NCBI RefSeq assembly: GCF_000297055.2
Contig: NC_022357.1
Coordinates: forward strand, 1,612,001 to 1,676,000
Direction of reading: 5' to 3'
Source: Sulfuricella denitrificans skB26
GTDB lineage: Bacteria > Pseudomonadota > Gammaproteobacteria > Burkholderiales > Sulfuricellaceae
DNA: 64,000 bases
Both the position numbers and the translations under genes were made by a program. The notes under the pieces were generated by a model. The model was given only the letters and a program-made list of their open reading frames with translations, did no database searches and was not told the DNA's origin. Every line of letters starts with the position of its first letter. The stretch's first letter is position 1. Below are positions 40,772 to 50,350 of the stretch, piece by piece.

Positions 40772-43342
40772 ATGGTTCCTCCCTCCATGGACACGAAGCG
40801 GTGGCGAGAAACCCTCCAGATCGGCAGGAGTAAGCTGCGGCATACCTATCTGAAGAACGGTAATGCCGCTGCTCTCCTGCACGGCCACAGCAGGCTGGTG
40901 GATAAGCTGCTTCAGACCATCTGGCGTCACTTATCCTTACCTTCCTCTAGCGTGCTTATCGCCGTTGGCGGTTACGGCCGCCAACAACTTTTTCCCGGTT
41001 CAGACACCGATCTGCTGATCCTTCTCCCATCAAACCCGGATGAGATGCTCGGGCAGAAACTGGAACAGCTCATCGGTTTGCTATGGGACACCGGCCTGGA
41101 AGTCGGCCACAGCGTGCGTACCCTGCCCGAATGTCTGGAGGAAGCGAAGGACATCACGGTCCAGACCAATCTGCTCGAAGCGCGCTTCCTGGCCGGGAAC
41201 CGCACGCTGTTTCAAAGATTTACTGTTGCGGCACAGGAAAACCTGAATGCCCAGGATTTTTTCGAAGCGAAACTGCTGGAACAACAGCGGCGCTATGCTC
41301 GCTTCCACGATACCGCCTACAACCTGGAACCCAACCTGAAGGAAAGTCCGGGCGGCCTGCGGGATTTGCAAAATATCCTGTGGGTCAGCCGTGCGCTGGG
41401 TTTAGGGGATAACTGGAACAAGCTGGCGCTTGGATCCATCATTACCGTCCAGGAAGCCCGTCAAATCCGTAGCCACGAACGCTTTCTGGAAAATCTGCGC
41501 ATTCGCCTTCACTATCTCGCCCGGCGGCGCGAAGACCGCCTCCTGTTCGACCACCAGACGCTGCTTGCCGAGCAATGCGGATATACGGACAAAGCCCAAC
41601 ACAGAGCCAGCGAACAATTGATGCAGCGCTATTACCGCACCGCCAAGGCGGTCAGCCTGCTCAACGAAATCCTGCTAAAAAATCTGCGCGAGCGCACCTC
41701 CCCTGCTGCCTTAAGGCAGGTTGACCCTATCAACGAAACCTTTCAGGCTCGCAATGGGCTGCTCGAAATCACTGATACAGACGCATTTCAGCGTGAACCG
41801 AGCATCATCCTGGAAAGTTTTCTACTGCTGCAGCAACACCCTGAATTGAGCGGCATGAGTGCGACCACGCTGCGCGCATTGTGGCGTTCGACGCCAAAAA
41901 TCAATGCCGCCTTCCGGCGCCAGCCCAGCAATCAGGCACTGTTCATGCAAATCATCCGGCAGCCGCGCGGGCTCACCCACGAACTGCGCCTGATGAACCA
42001 GCTTGGCATCCTGGGACGCTACATTCCAGCCTTTGGCCGGATTGTCGGCCAGATGCAGCATGACCTGTTCCATGTCTACACAGTGGACGAGCACATCATG
42101 ATGGTGGTGCGCAATCTGAGGCGTTTTACCGTACCGGAATTCGCCCATGAGTTTCCGCTGGCCAGTGGCCTCATCAACAATTTCGAACGCCCGGAAGTGC
42201 TTTATCTGGCAGGCCTGTTCCACGACATCGCCAAAGGAAGGGGGGGTGACCACTCGACGCTGGGCACGGTGGATGCGCGCCGCTTCTGCCGACAGCATGG
42301 CCTGAGCGAGGAGAGCACCGACATGGTTACCTGGCTGGTGGAGAACCACTTGGTCATGTCAGCCACAGCTCAAAAACAGGATACCAGCGACCCAGAAGTA
42401 ATCGAATCCTTCGCCAATCGGGTTCGCGATCAACGCCACCTCGTCGCACTTTATTTACTCACCGTCGCCGATATTCGAGGCACCAGCCCGAAAGTCTGGA
42501 ATGGCTGGAAAGGAAAGCTGCTGGAGGATCTGTTCAGGGCAACACAACGTTACCTGGCGAGTGGCAGCACCCCGCTGGATACGCACCTTCAGACAAGGCA
42601 AACCGAAGCCCTGTCCATTCTCCGCCTTTATGCCTTCGCTAACGACGCGCACCAGGCGTTATGGGCGCAACTGGAATCGGGCTATTTCCTTCGGCATGAG
42701 GCACAGGAAATTGCCTGGCACGTCCGCAACCTCCATGCCAAGGTCAACTCCGGGCAACCCGTTGTCAAGGCACGTTTAAGCCCCGCAGGGGAAGGCATCC
42801 AGGTGATGATCTACACGCCGGACAAGGACGATCTATTCACCCGTATTTGCAGTTTTTTCGAGCGCAACGACTTCAACATCGTCGAAGCCAAAATCCACAC
42901 CAGCCGCCATGGCTACGCCCTTGACAGCTACGTGGTCCTGGATGAGGCTAACCGCGCTGCCCATTATCGCGATTTGCTGAGTTTTATCGAATATGAATTA
43001 TCACAACGACTGACCCCGGACAAGGCACCGGAACCACCCTTGCAAGGGCGCCTGAGCCGCCACCTCAAGCATTTCCCGATTACGCCGGAAATTTCAGTCA
43101 AACCTGACGAAAAAAGGGTCTACCATGTGTTGTCAATCGTTGCAGGCGACCGTCCCGGCTTGCTTTCACGTATTGCCCAGGTACTTCTGAAGCACCGTAT
43201 TCATTTGCATACAGCAAAAATCGCAACGCTGGGTGAGCGCGCCGAGGATACCTTCCTGATTACCGGTGCGGAACTGGAAAACCCGAAAGAAGTGCTGCGT
43301 CTCGAAGCCGATTTGCGGCAGCAATTACAGGCAACCCACTGA
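40772..43342 (+). CDS. glnD: PII uridylyltransferase GlnD
   Basis: GlnD uridylylates and deuridylylates PII proteins in response to glutamine and sets nitrogen control. The 856-residue protein has a nucleotidyltransferase domain with GGYGRQQLFPGSDTDLLIL, an HD domain with GLFHDIAKGRGGDHS, and two C-terminal ACT domains (about 690-760 and 790-856). The order map-glnD is common in Proteobacteria. No truncation is seen. Confidence 0.97.
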   Translation: MVPPSMDTKRWRETLQIGRSKLRHTYLKNGNAAALLHGHSRLVDKLLQTIWRHLSLPSSSVLIAVGGYGRQQLFPGSDTDLLILLPSNPDEMLGQKLEQLIGLLWDTGLEVGHSVRTLPECLEEAKDITVQTNLLEARFLAGNRTLFQRFTVAAQENLNAQDFFEAKLLEQQRRYARFHDTAYNLEPNLKESPGGLRDLQNILWVSRALGLGDNWNKLALGSIITVQEARQIRSHERFLENLRIRLHYLARRREDRLLFDHQTLLAEQCGYTDKAQHRASEQLMQRYYRTAKAVSLLNEILLKNLRERTSPAALRQVDPINETFQARNGLLEITDTDAFQREPSIILESFLLLQQHPELSGMSATTLRALWRSTPKINAAFRRQPSNQALFMQIIRQPRGLTHELRLMNQLGILGRYIPAFGRIVGQMQHDLFHVYTVDEHIMMVVRNLRRFTVPEFAHEFPLASGLINNFERPEVLYLAGLFHDIAKGRGGDHSTLGTVDARRFCRQHGLSEESTDMVTWLVENHLVMSATAQKQDTSDPEVIESFANRVRDQRHLVALYLLTVADIRGTSPKVWNGWKGKLLEDLFRATQRYLASGSTPLDTHLQTRQTEALSILRLYAFANDAHQALWAQLESGYFLRHEAQEIAWHVRNLHAKVNSGQPVVKARLSPAGEGIQVMIYTPDKDDLFTRICSFFERNDFNIVEAKIHTSRHGYALDSYVVLDEANRAAHYRDLLSFIEYELSQRLTPDKAPEPPLQGRLSRHLKHFPITPEISVKPDEKRVYHVLSIVAGDRPGLLSRIAQVLLKHRIHLHTAKIATLGERAEDTFLITGAELENPKEVLRLEADLRQQLQATH

Positions 43343-43395
43343 TAATTTGTCATGTCGGATTCATATAGACTCAATTTAAGAAAGCAGGAGCTAGA

Positions 43396-44841
43396 GTGAC
43401 ATCTCCAGACTCGCTTGATCCCTCCGACTGGCAAGACCTCCGGGCTCAAGGCCATCGCATGCTCGACGACATGCTGGACTACCTCGAGCATATCCGCGAG
43501 CGTCCGGTCTGGCAGCCGATCCCGCAGGATGTGCGCAACCTGTTCCAGCAAAATCTTCCCCAGAAACCAAGCGATCTTGCCGCAGTCCATAAATCCTTCA
43601 TGCAGGATGTTCTACCCTACACCGTCGGCAACGCCCATCCGGGCTTCATGGGTTGGGTCCATGGCGGAGGAACACCCGTAGGCATGCTGGCGGAGATGCT
43701 GGCCGCCGGACTGAACGCGAATCTCGGTGGTCGTGACCAGATGCCGGTTGAGGTTGAGCAACAGGTGGTGCAGTGGGTTCGCGAACTCTTCAGTTTTCCG
43801 GAAAGTGCTAGCGGGCTGTTTGTAACCGGCACCTCCATGGCGAATCTGATCGGTGTTCTGGTTGCCCGCACCGCTGCCCTCGGCACCGGCGTGCGCCATG
43901 AAGGACTCGCAGCCAGCGACAAACAATTGACTGCCTACACCTCAGCGGGTGCACACGGTTGCATTGCGCAGGCGATGGATCTTTCCGGTCTTGGAATCGA
44001 CGCCTTGCGAGTCATTCCGATGAACGATCAATACCAGATGGATATTGCTGCGCTTGAACGTTCCATCGCAGCGGACAGAAACGCCGGATTTAGCCCATTC
44101 TTCATTGCCGGAACCGCCGGTACGGTCGATGTCGGCGCGATCGACAATCTCACCGCCTTAGCCGATATCGCCCATAGGGAAGGGCTGTGGTTTCATGTTG
44201 ATGGCGCCTACGGTGCTCTGGGCATATTGGCACCGGATATTGCACCACGCCTGAAAGGCATCGGTCGAGCAGATTCCATCGCACTGGATTTCCATAAGTG
44301 GGGACAAGTTCCGTACGATGCCGGCTTTATCCTGGTTAGAGATGGCCATCTGCATTACGACACCTTCGCCTCACCAGCTGCTTACCTGCGACGTGAAACC
44401 CGGGGATTGGCGGCTGGATCGCCCTGGCCTTGCGATTTTGGGCCCGATCTCTCGCGTGGCTTCCGCGCTCTCAAAACGTGGTTCACGATTAAAGTATATG
44501 GCGCTGAAAAGCTCGGTCAAATGATTTCAAACACCTGCACGCTTGCCCAATACATGAAGCAGCGCATCGAGACATCACCGGAACTTGAACTCCTTGCACC
44601 GGTCTCGCTGAACATCGTCTGCTTTCGCTACCGCAGCGAAGATGCCGACCGGGTGAATGCGAACATTGTTGTTGCCCTGCAGGAGTCGGGGATAGCCGCA
44701 CCGTCAACGACCACCATCGATGGGCACCTCGCCATTCGAGCCGCCATCGTCAATCACCGCACCTGCTCAGATGACATCGACGCCTTGATCAATGCAACGA
44801 TTGCCTTCGGTCAGGTTCACGCCAAACCCATGCAAGACTAG
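43396..44841 (+). CDS. Group II PLP-dependent decarboxylase of unknown substrate
   Basis: The 481-residue fold-type I protein resembles aromatic-amino-acid and glutamate-type decarboxylases. Visible are GNAHPGFMGWVHGGGTP (about 77-93), a stacking histidine at about 187 (SAGAHGC), the aspartate in FHVDGAYG, and the PLP lysine at 301 in DFHKWGQ. The substrate cannot be read from the sequence; an amino acid or amino acid derivative is likely. GTG is the start, with AGGAG five bases before it. It is first of three genes separated by 9 and 15 bases, 53 bases after glnD. Confidence 0.87.
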   Translation: MTSPDSLDPSDWQDLRAQGHRMLDDMLDYLEHIRERPVWQPIPQDVRNLFQQNLPQKPSDLAAVHKSFMQDVLPYTVGNAHPGFMGWVHGGGTPVGMLAEMLAAGLNANLGGRDQMPVEVEQQVVQWVRELFSFPESASGLFVTGTSMANLIGVLVARTAALGTGVRHEGLAASDKQLTAYTSAGAHGCIAQAMDLSGLGIDALRVIPMNDQYQMDIAALERSIAADRNAGFSPFFIAGTAGTVDVGAIDNLTALADIAHREGLWFHVDGAYGALGILAPDIAPRLKGIGRADSIALDFHKWGQVPYDAGFILVRDGHLHYDTFASPAAYLRRETRGLAAGSPWPCDFGPDLSRGFRALKTWFTIKVYGAEKLGQMISNTCTLAQYMKQRIETSPELELLAPVSLNIVCFRYRSEDADRVNANIVVALQESGIAAPSTTTIDGHLAIRAAIVNHRTCSDDIDALINATIAFGQVHAKPMQD

Positions 44842-44850
44842 GAAACTGCC

Positions 44851-46068
44851 ATGTCTAATGAAAATGGGCAAGAGCCGCTCATCGGCCTGGCTGCCTTAAT
44901 GCGTATGGCCTACTCCGGCGTTGGCCTCGCGCCGTTGGGAGCTCAGCTAATCGCTCGCGCAGAGCGCAATCCGAACGATGCCAATGCGTTGATGGATTTG
45001 TCTACGGTACTGCAGCTCAGGGGGAATCGCGAAATGGCACTGGGCGTACAAGCCCAGGCACTGTCAATTCAGCAGCTTTATCGCCCGCCGACAGCTAGCG
45101 AAAAACCTGGCATCCATCTACTCGCCATCATGGGGCCTGGGGACTTGATGTCAAACTCGCCGCTGGAGTTTCTGCTAGAAGACGCCGATGTTGTGCTTGA
45201 CCTGCTCTATATTACTCCGGGCCTGCCTTTGCCGCCGGCCTTGCCCGATCATGACGTGTTGTTCGTTGCCATTGCCCAGTCTGACCAGAATCTTCCCCTG
45301 TTAAAGGAAACAACGCGCGCCATAAAGTCCTGGCCACGCCCGGTACTCAATATGCCGGATCGAATTGGCTTGATGTCGCGCGATGACGCTTGTGCGCTGC
45401 TAAAATCCGTGCCAGAGGTAGTCATGCCGGTCACGGCACGAATATCCAGACAAACTCTGGAACAAATCGGCCGCGAAGCGCTATCGATCACCGCCATCCT
45501 TGAAGATGGCGATTACCCCATCATCGTCCGGCCAGTCGACTCCCATGCAGGCCAAGGCCTGGATAAAATAGCGTATCCGGCCGCCATTGCGGACTACCTG
45601 AATAAGTCGCCGAACAGCGAGTTCTATGTGGCGCGTTTTGTCGATTATCGAAGCCCGGATGGGCAGTTCCGAAAATACCGAATCGTGCTCATCGAAGGCC
45701 GCCCGTTTGTCAGTCATATGGGCATCTCTGACCACTGGATGATTCATTACCTGAATGCAGGGATGGCCGACAGCGCCGAAAAACGAGATGAAGAAGCACA
45801 TTTCATGGCCGATTTCGACACCGGCTTCGCACGCCGGCACGAACAGGCCTTCCGCGCCATCAACGAGCGGGTTGGTCTCGATTACCTCGGCATCGACTGC
45901 GGCGAGACCGCCGATGGAAAATTACTGATTTTCGAGATTGACAGCTGCATGATCGTCCACGCAATCGATCCGGTCGACGTATTTCCCTACAAACAGCCTC
46001 AGATGAAAAAAGTATTCTCTGCATTTCGCGAGATGCTGTTAAATGCGATACAGCGCAGCCATCCTTAA
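44851..46068 (+). CDS. TPR-ATP-grasp ligase of unknown substrate
   Basis: The 405-residue protein begins with a TPR-like helical region (about 20-80; NPNDANALMDLSTVLQLRGN). An ATP-grasp domain follows, with IIVRPVDSHAGQG at about 223-235, VARFVDYRS, and the metal-binding FEID at 361-364 followed by MIVHAIDP. ATP-grasp enzymes of this RimK/GshB-like type join a carboxylate to an amine with ATP. A decarboxylase upstream and a methyltransferase downstream suggest an amide-forming step. The family is uncharacterised as far as I know. Confidence 0.85.
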   Translation: MSNENGQEPLIGLAALMRMAYSGVGLAPLGAQLIARAERNPNDANALMDLSTVLQLRGNREMALGVQAQALSIQQLYRPPTASEKPGIHLLAIMGPGDLMSNSPLEFLLEDADVVLDLLYITPGLPLPPALPDHDVLFVAIAQSDQNLPLLKETTRAIKSWPRPVLNMPDRIGLMSRDDACALLKSVPEVVMPVTARISRQTLEQIGREALSITAILEDGDYPIIVRPVDSHAGQGLDKIAYPAAIADYLNKSPNSEFYVARFVDYRSPDGQFRKYRIVLIEGRPFVSHMGISDHWMIHYLNAGMADSAEKRDEEAHFMADFDTGFARRHEQAFRAINERVGLDYLGIDCGETADGKLLIFEIDSCMIVHAIDPVDVFPYKQPQMKKVFSAFREMLLNAIQRSHP

Positions 46069-46083
46069 GAGAAGCCGTCAACC

Positions 46084-48561
46084 ATGAGAAGGAAGCCTGT
46101 CACTTCCCCAGGAGATATCCCGTCCACAGAGCAGCTACTGGTGGAGGGCGGCGATGCGCGCATTGCGCTTGAACCTGACGACGTTTTGAACAAATATGGT
46201 TGCCAGCCATTCCCGGATCCAGATCTAGCCGCTTTCGGATCATCGACAGCATCGGTCATTTCTGCTGAGAGCTTCGCCGCAGCCGACAAACTGCGTCATC
46301 GCATCTTCCTCACAGCCGGAGCCGAGTCCGAAGCAGTCACTTATACCCGGGAACTCAATCTGATTCGCCAGGAATTGCTTCGCTTGTGCGGAGTATCCGA
46401 CCTCGCCGGTATCGAGGTGGTCTTTGCCTCATCAGGCACTGATCTTCACTTGATTGCCGCCCAGCTTGCTGGCGGTACCGAATCCATGCCCACTCTCATC
46501 GTCATGGTGAACGCTGCGGAGACGGGCAGCTATGTACCGGCAGCACTGGCCGGTCGCCACTTCAGTAGCCGAGCCTCATTGGGTGAATCGGTCATCGAAG
46601 GGGCATCCATCTTTAGCGGTAGTACAGTTGAAGTCGTGACCGTGCCCATTCGCCATGATGATGGTACCCCACGAGCGACAACTGACGTAGACGCCGACTT
46701 CGAATCCCTGGTAACCGGAGCGGCCGAAATGGGGAGACGCGTACTCCTGGTGCTTGTCGACGTCTCCAAAACCGGACTGATCGCGCCCAGTCCGGCCTGC
46801 GTTTCGCGACTACAGCATAGGCTGCCGGGAACAATGGATGTCCTCGTCGATGCCTGCCAGTTCCGGATCGCCCCCTCTACCCTGCTCGCCTATCTGAAAC
46901 ATGATTTCATGGTGGCGCTGACTGGATCGAAATTCGTGACCGGCCCGACCTTTTCCGGCGCGCTACTCATCCCCCCGGCAGTCGCGCTGCGGCTGCGGAA
47001 ACGGCCTTTCCCTCCCGCACTGGGAGCCTATTCCACCCAGGGAGATTGGCCTCAAGGCTGGGACACCGCGGGTTACCTCGAAAATGTTGCCAATTTTGGG
47101 CTTCTGTTGCGCTGGGAAGCGGCTTTGGAGGAGTTGCGCGCATTTCGCTCGGTGCCTGAGTCAAAAGCCGCAGGCTTTCTCCAGGCTTTTGCCAGCGCTG
47201 TCCAGGATCGACTGACGCGCGATCTGGCCTTCGAACCCTTGCCCGTTCCTGAGCTTGATCGTCACCCCTTGATCGAAGCATCAAGCTGGGATGATATCCC
47301 GACGATCTTCCCGTTCCTGCTCTTTCATCCCGAAACCCCTGACGGGAAGCAACCTTTTAACCGCGAAGAAACAGCGCAGGTCTACCGACTGTTGCAAGCC
47401 GACCTGTCCAACCATCCCGGCTCAGGACACGCCGGGATAAACAATGATAGTGCCAGATTACGCTGCCAGTTGGGACAGCCGGTTGCATGCGGCAACCGTA
47501 ACGGTATCTTGGTCAGCGCGTTGCGACTATGCGTCAGCTCGCGTCTCATCGTCGAGGCGACATCAGACGGTGGGCGCAATACCGCCATCGTCATCGCGAG
47601 GGCGATGGCGGCACTAGACAAAATCGCGATGCTTGTGAAAAATAATTATTTTAAAAATATCGCCATCGGAAGCCAGGGAAGCGAGGACGAAAACGAGTGC
47701 CACTACCTCGGGCAGTTCATCCCCCTGCACTACCACCACAACATGCTGATGGACGAATACCGCATGGGTCGTTTCAAGGCAGCTATCAACCACACGGTTT
47801 TTGAGGGCGCCAAGGTCCTGGAGCTGGGAGGGGGAACCGGCGTCTTGTCCTGTTTTGCAGCATCCAAAGCGAGCAAGGTCTGGTGCGTGGAATTCAACCC
47901 TGATCTGGTAGCGGAGTCACGACGTCTGCTGGCGCACAATCCGGATGGGCACAAAGTGAAAGTAATCCACGCCGATGCCTTTCATTACCTGCCCCCAGAG
48001 CCTGTAGACGTGGTGATCTGCGAAATGATCCACTCGGCGATGTTGCGGGAAAAACAGGTCGCGGTCATCAACGCTTTCAAGGATCGCTACCAGCGTCGCT
48101 TCGGCACCCCACTGCCTGTTTTCGTGCCGGAAGCCATCATCATGGCAGTCCAGCCACTACAGCAAACTTATGATTTTTTCGGCTTTCACGCGCCCATCGT
48201 TCAGTTCCAGTCACCGCATGCCATCCTGCCCGGTACGCTTGAGATGGCGGCACCAGTGGTTTACAGCACGCTCGACTTCACCCTGCCCACTTCTCCAGAG
48301 ATCCAATGGGTAGGCACTTTCTCCATGGAAAGGGACGGGACGGTCAACGCCCTGCGCTTCGTGACAAAAAACATTCTGGCGGTAGTACTTGAGCAAGACA
48401 CCACGATAGATTGGCTAGGCGGCCATCTTGTGCTGCCCTTGGCCGAACCGTTGGAAGTCAAAGCCGGCGACGTGATCCAGATAAGCTTCCGCTATTTTGC
48501 TGGCGGGTCGTTGAAGTCTTTGGAAAAAAACATGCGTGCCACACTGCTGGATTCTGAATGA
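46084..48561 (+). CDS. Fusion of a fold-type I PLP domain and a PRMT-like methyltransferase
   Basis: The 825-residue product has two parts. Residues about 40-500 look like a class-V-type PLP enzyme, with Asp256 in VLVDACQF and Lys283 in TGSKFVTGP at the positions expected for PLP binding. Residues about 545-825 form a SAM methyltransferase with motif I ELGGGTG at 580-586, an acidic VEFN, VVICEMIHS at the double-E-like position, and a beta-sandwich C terminus as in protein arginine methyltransferases. I know of no characterised enzyme with this fusion. Either half could be regulatory. Confidence 0.82.
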   Translation: MRRKPVTSPGDIPSTEQLLVEGGDARIALEPDDVLNKYGCQPFPDPDLAAFGSSTASVISAESFAAADKLRHRIFLTAGAESEAVTYTRELNLIRQELLRLCGVSDLAGIEVVFASSGTDLHLIAAQLAGGTESMPTLIVMVNAAETGSYVPAALAGRHFSSRASLGESVIEGASIFSGSTVEVVTVPIRHDDGTPRATTDVDADFESLVTGAAEMGRRVLLVLVDVSKTGLIAPSPACVSRLQHRLPGTMDVLVDACQFRIAPSTLLAYLKHDFMVALTGSKFVTGPTFSGALLIPPAVALRLRKRPFPPALGAYSTQGDWPQGWDTAGYLENVANFGLLLRWEAALEELRAFRSVPESKAAGFLQAFASAVQDRLTRDLAFEPLPVPELDRHPLIEASSWDDIPTIFPFLLFHPETPDGKQPFNREETAQVYRLLQADLSNHPGSGHAGINNDSARLRCQLGQPVACGNRNGILVSALRLCVSSRLIVEATSDGGRNTAIVIARAMAALDKIAMLVKNNYFKNIAIGSQGSEDENECHYLGQFIPLHYHHNMLMDEYRMGRFKAAINHTVFEGAKVLELGGGTGVLSCFAASKASKVWCVEFNPDLVAESRRLLAHNPDGHKVKVIHADAFHYLPPEPVDVVICEMIHSAMLREKQVAVINAFKDRYQRRFGTPLPVFVPEAIIMAVQPLQQTYDFFGFHAPIVQFQSPHAILPGTLEMAAPVVYSTLDFTLPTSPEIQWVGTFSMERDGTVNALRFVTKNILAVVLEQDTTIDWLGGHLVLPLAEPLEVKAGDVIQISFRYFAGGSLKSLEKNMRATLLDSE

Positions 48562-48572
48562 CAGGATGTCTG

Positions 48573-48863
48573 TTATATGGGTGGTGGCTTGTTGTCCACG
48601 CCACCATGCTCCAGCTGGTAAAGCCAGGCAAGTAGTTCCGCCACCGCGAAATAAAGCTCCGGCGGAATATGCTGATCCAGATCCACCTGCATCAACAACG
48701 AAACCAGTTCGGGCGATTCGTGCACATAGACGCCGGCATCCCGGGCACGCTCGATAATCGCCTCGGCCAGCAAACCCCGGCCCTTCGCCACCACCTGGGG
48801 CGCCGCCTTGCCGGCGCTGTAAGCCAGCGCGACAGCAAGTTGCTGGCTATCAGGTTTTTTCAT
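48573..48863 (-). CDS. FlhB C-terminal domain-like flagellar protein
   Basis: The 96-residue protein matches the cytoplasmic C-terminal domain of FlhB/YscU export-switch proteins (AVALAYSAGKAAPQVVAKG and IPPELYFAVAELLAWLY). The autocleavage NPTH motif and the membrane part are absent. Such stand-alone FlhB tails may act in export switching. The start at 48863 (MKKPDSQQ) overlaps the fliK-like stop by 14 bases. It converges on the fusion gene 11 bases away. Confidence 0.85.
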   Translation of the reverse strand: MKKPDSQQLAVALAYSAGKAAPQVVAKGRGLLAEAIIERARDAGVYVHESPELVSLLMQVDLDQHIPPELYFAVAELLAWLYQLEHGGVDNKPPPI

Positions 48864-49911
48864 GCCGCTCCACCGACATGGCCAGCACATTCAGGCCGGC
48901 AGCCTCCATCGAGTTACGCAGCCTGTCCTGCGCCCCTCTCATCGCTTCCGCTGTACCCGCATCTACTGCCTTTAGTTCGACACGCAAGCCCTGCTGGGTA
49001 AAGGCCAGCGATGCCTGCACATCGCCCAATCTAGGTAGTTGAAGGCGCAAACTGGTCTGCCAGTGCGGCATTTCTGCCTCTCCAACACCCCCTTCGCGTG
49101 CGCCCCGCTCTTCCACCCGCCACTCCATCGGCTGTCCCTGCCACACCTGCCCCTGCCATATCAGCTGACGGGAGTCGAGCGTTTGCAACTGCTGCTGAAC
49201 CAGGGTAACGGCCTCGGCATGAACGGGCATCCTGGAGGCGCTTTGTGCAAGAAGTCCCTCTGATTGCATCAATGCAGGAGCATTCTTCTGCGCAACCTCA
49301 GCTCCCGACCCTGGAATCAAAACCGGAAGCTTGCCCTGCGGCTCCTGCATCAAATCTGTCAGTCGCCTTTCTCCGGCGACCCATTGCGCCTGGTGCGACT
49401 CATAGAACAAGCCACTCTGAGACAAAGCATTACGCAGGGAAGCGGCAAAATCCTTGATATCGGATGGCGCAGCGGAAAGAAGCGGAGCCGTCTTGTTAAG
49501 CGGAGCAGCTTGTGTTTCTGACTGGTCAGATATTTTTTGCAGCAGAGCGCCGAGATAACGTACCGAATCGCTGAGGCTGACTTGCGGTTTGGCGCCAGCC
49601 GCAAGATTGTTGCCTGCCGCGGAAGGCAAATCGCGAGTAAGCGCGAAGGTGAGGCGAGGCTGATTGGAAACGAAGGTCAACTCAACCTTATCACCAGGCT
49701 GGGTATTGCGGGGCAGATTCATGTCTAGCGAGGCATCACCGACTTGCACCTGGAATCGCCCATTCGGCAGGCTAGCCAGCACCACGGCTGACAAGCGCTG
49801 GCCAGGTACCCATTGGGCCTCCTCCAGCGGAGTCTGAGCGACATCAATGAGAGGTGGCGCTGAGGTTTTAATCAGCAGTTGCAGCTGATTTAAAACATCA
49901 TTATGAATCAT
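48850..49911 (-). CDS. fliK: FliK-like flagellar hook-length control protein
   Basis: The 353-residue protein has a low-complexity Gln/Ala/Ser middle and a C-terminal FliK-type domain (about 260-350; LRLQLPRLGDVQASLAFTQ). It probably sets hook length or belongs to the FlhB-switch family; the assignment is by domain and neighbours rather than by full-length similarity. Its ATG overlaps the DUF2802 gene by 11 bases. Confidence 0.8.
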   Translation of the reverse strand: MIHNDVLNQLQLLIKTSAPPLIDVAQTPLEEAQWVPGQRLSAVVLASLPNGRFQVQVGDASLDMNLPRNTQPGDKVELTFVSNQPRLTFALTRDLPSAAGNNLAAGAKPQVSLSDSVRYLGALLQKISDQSETQAAPLNKTAPLLSAAPSDIKDFAASLRNALSQSGLFYESHQAQWVAGERRLTDLMQEPQGKLPVLIPGSGAEVAQKNAPALMQSEGLLAQSASRMPVHAEAVTLVQQQLQTLDSRQLIWQGQVWQGQPMEWRVEERGAREGGVGEAEMPHWQTSLRLQLPRLGDVQASLAFTQQGLRVELKAVDAGTAEAMRGAQDRLRNSMEAAGLNVLAMSVERHEKT

Positions 49912-50290
49912 TGGATTGATTACGGTGCATAGCGACGATCAATTCCGCCTCGCCGCGTGAAATGCCGCAACTGGCAGCCACCTCATTCACGTTGAGTCCC
50001 TGCTGAGCCATTTGTATCGCGTGGGTATATGGGGTAACCGCAACCTGCTGTGTCTTCAGTTTCTCAAGCTCCTTCTGCAACTTGTCGACTTGACCCTGAA
50101 GCTGAGCGAACTCCATCTCCAGAGATTGCACCTCACGGCTTTTGGCGTGGGCTTCAGCCCCTCTTTGCCAAATCCGCCATCCACGGGGTTTAGCAGAGCG
50201 CATCAACAGCAGCATCTCGGCGATATAAACCGCCAGCACCAGCACCGCGCCTATGAGCAATTCACGCCAGGTAATTACAAAGGATTCCAA
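49901..50290 (-). CDS. DUF2802 membrane protein in the flagellar cluster
   Basis: The 129-residue protein has one N-terminal membrane helix (about 10-30), a coiled coil (about 50-85) and a small helix-turn-helix-like end (VNEVAASCGISRGEAELIVAMH). This layout is DUF2802, a family found next to fliK and motility genes in Proteobacteria. The molecular role is unknown. Confidence 0.82.
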   Translation of the reverse strand: MESFVITWRELLIGAVLVLAVYIAEMLLLMRSAKPRGWRIWQRGAEAHAKSREVQSLEMEFAQLQGQVDKLQKELEKLKTQQVAVTPYTHAIQMAQQGLNVNEVAASCGISRGEAELIVAMHRNQSNDS

Positions 50291-50350
50291 ATTGGATCTC
50301 GGCTTAAAAAATAATCCACAATATCATTGTGTATCTGTTTTACCAACTAC

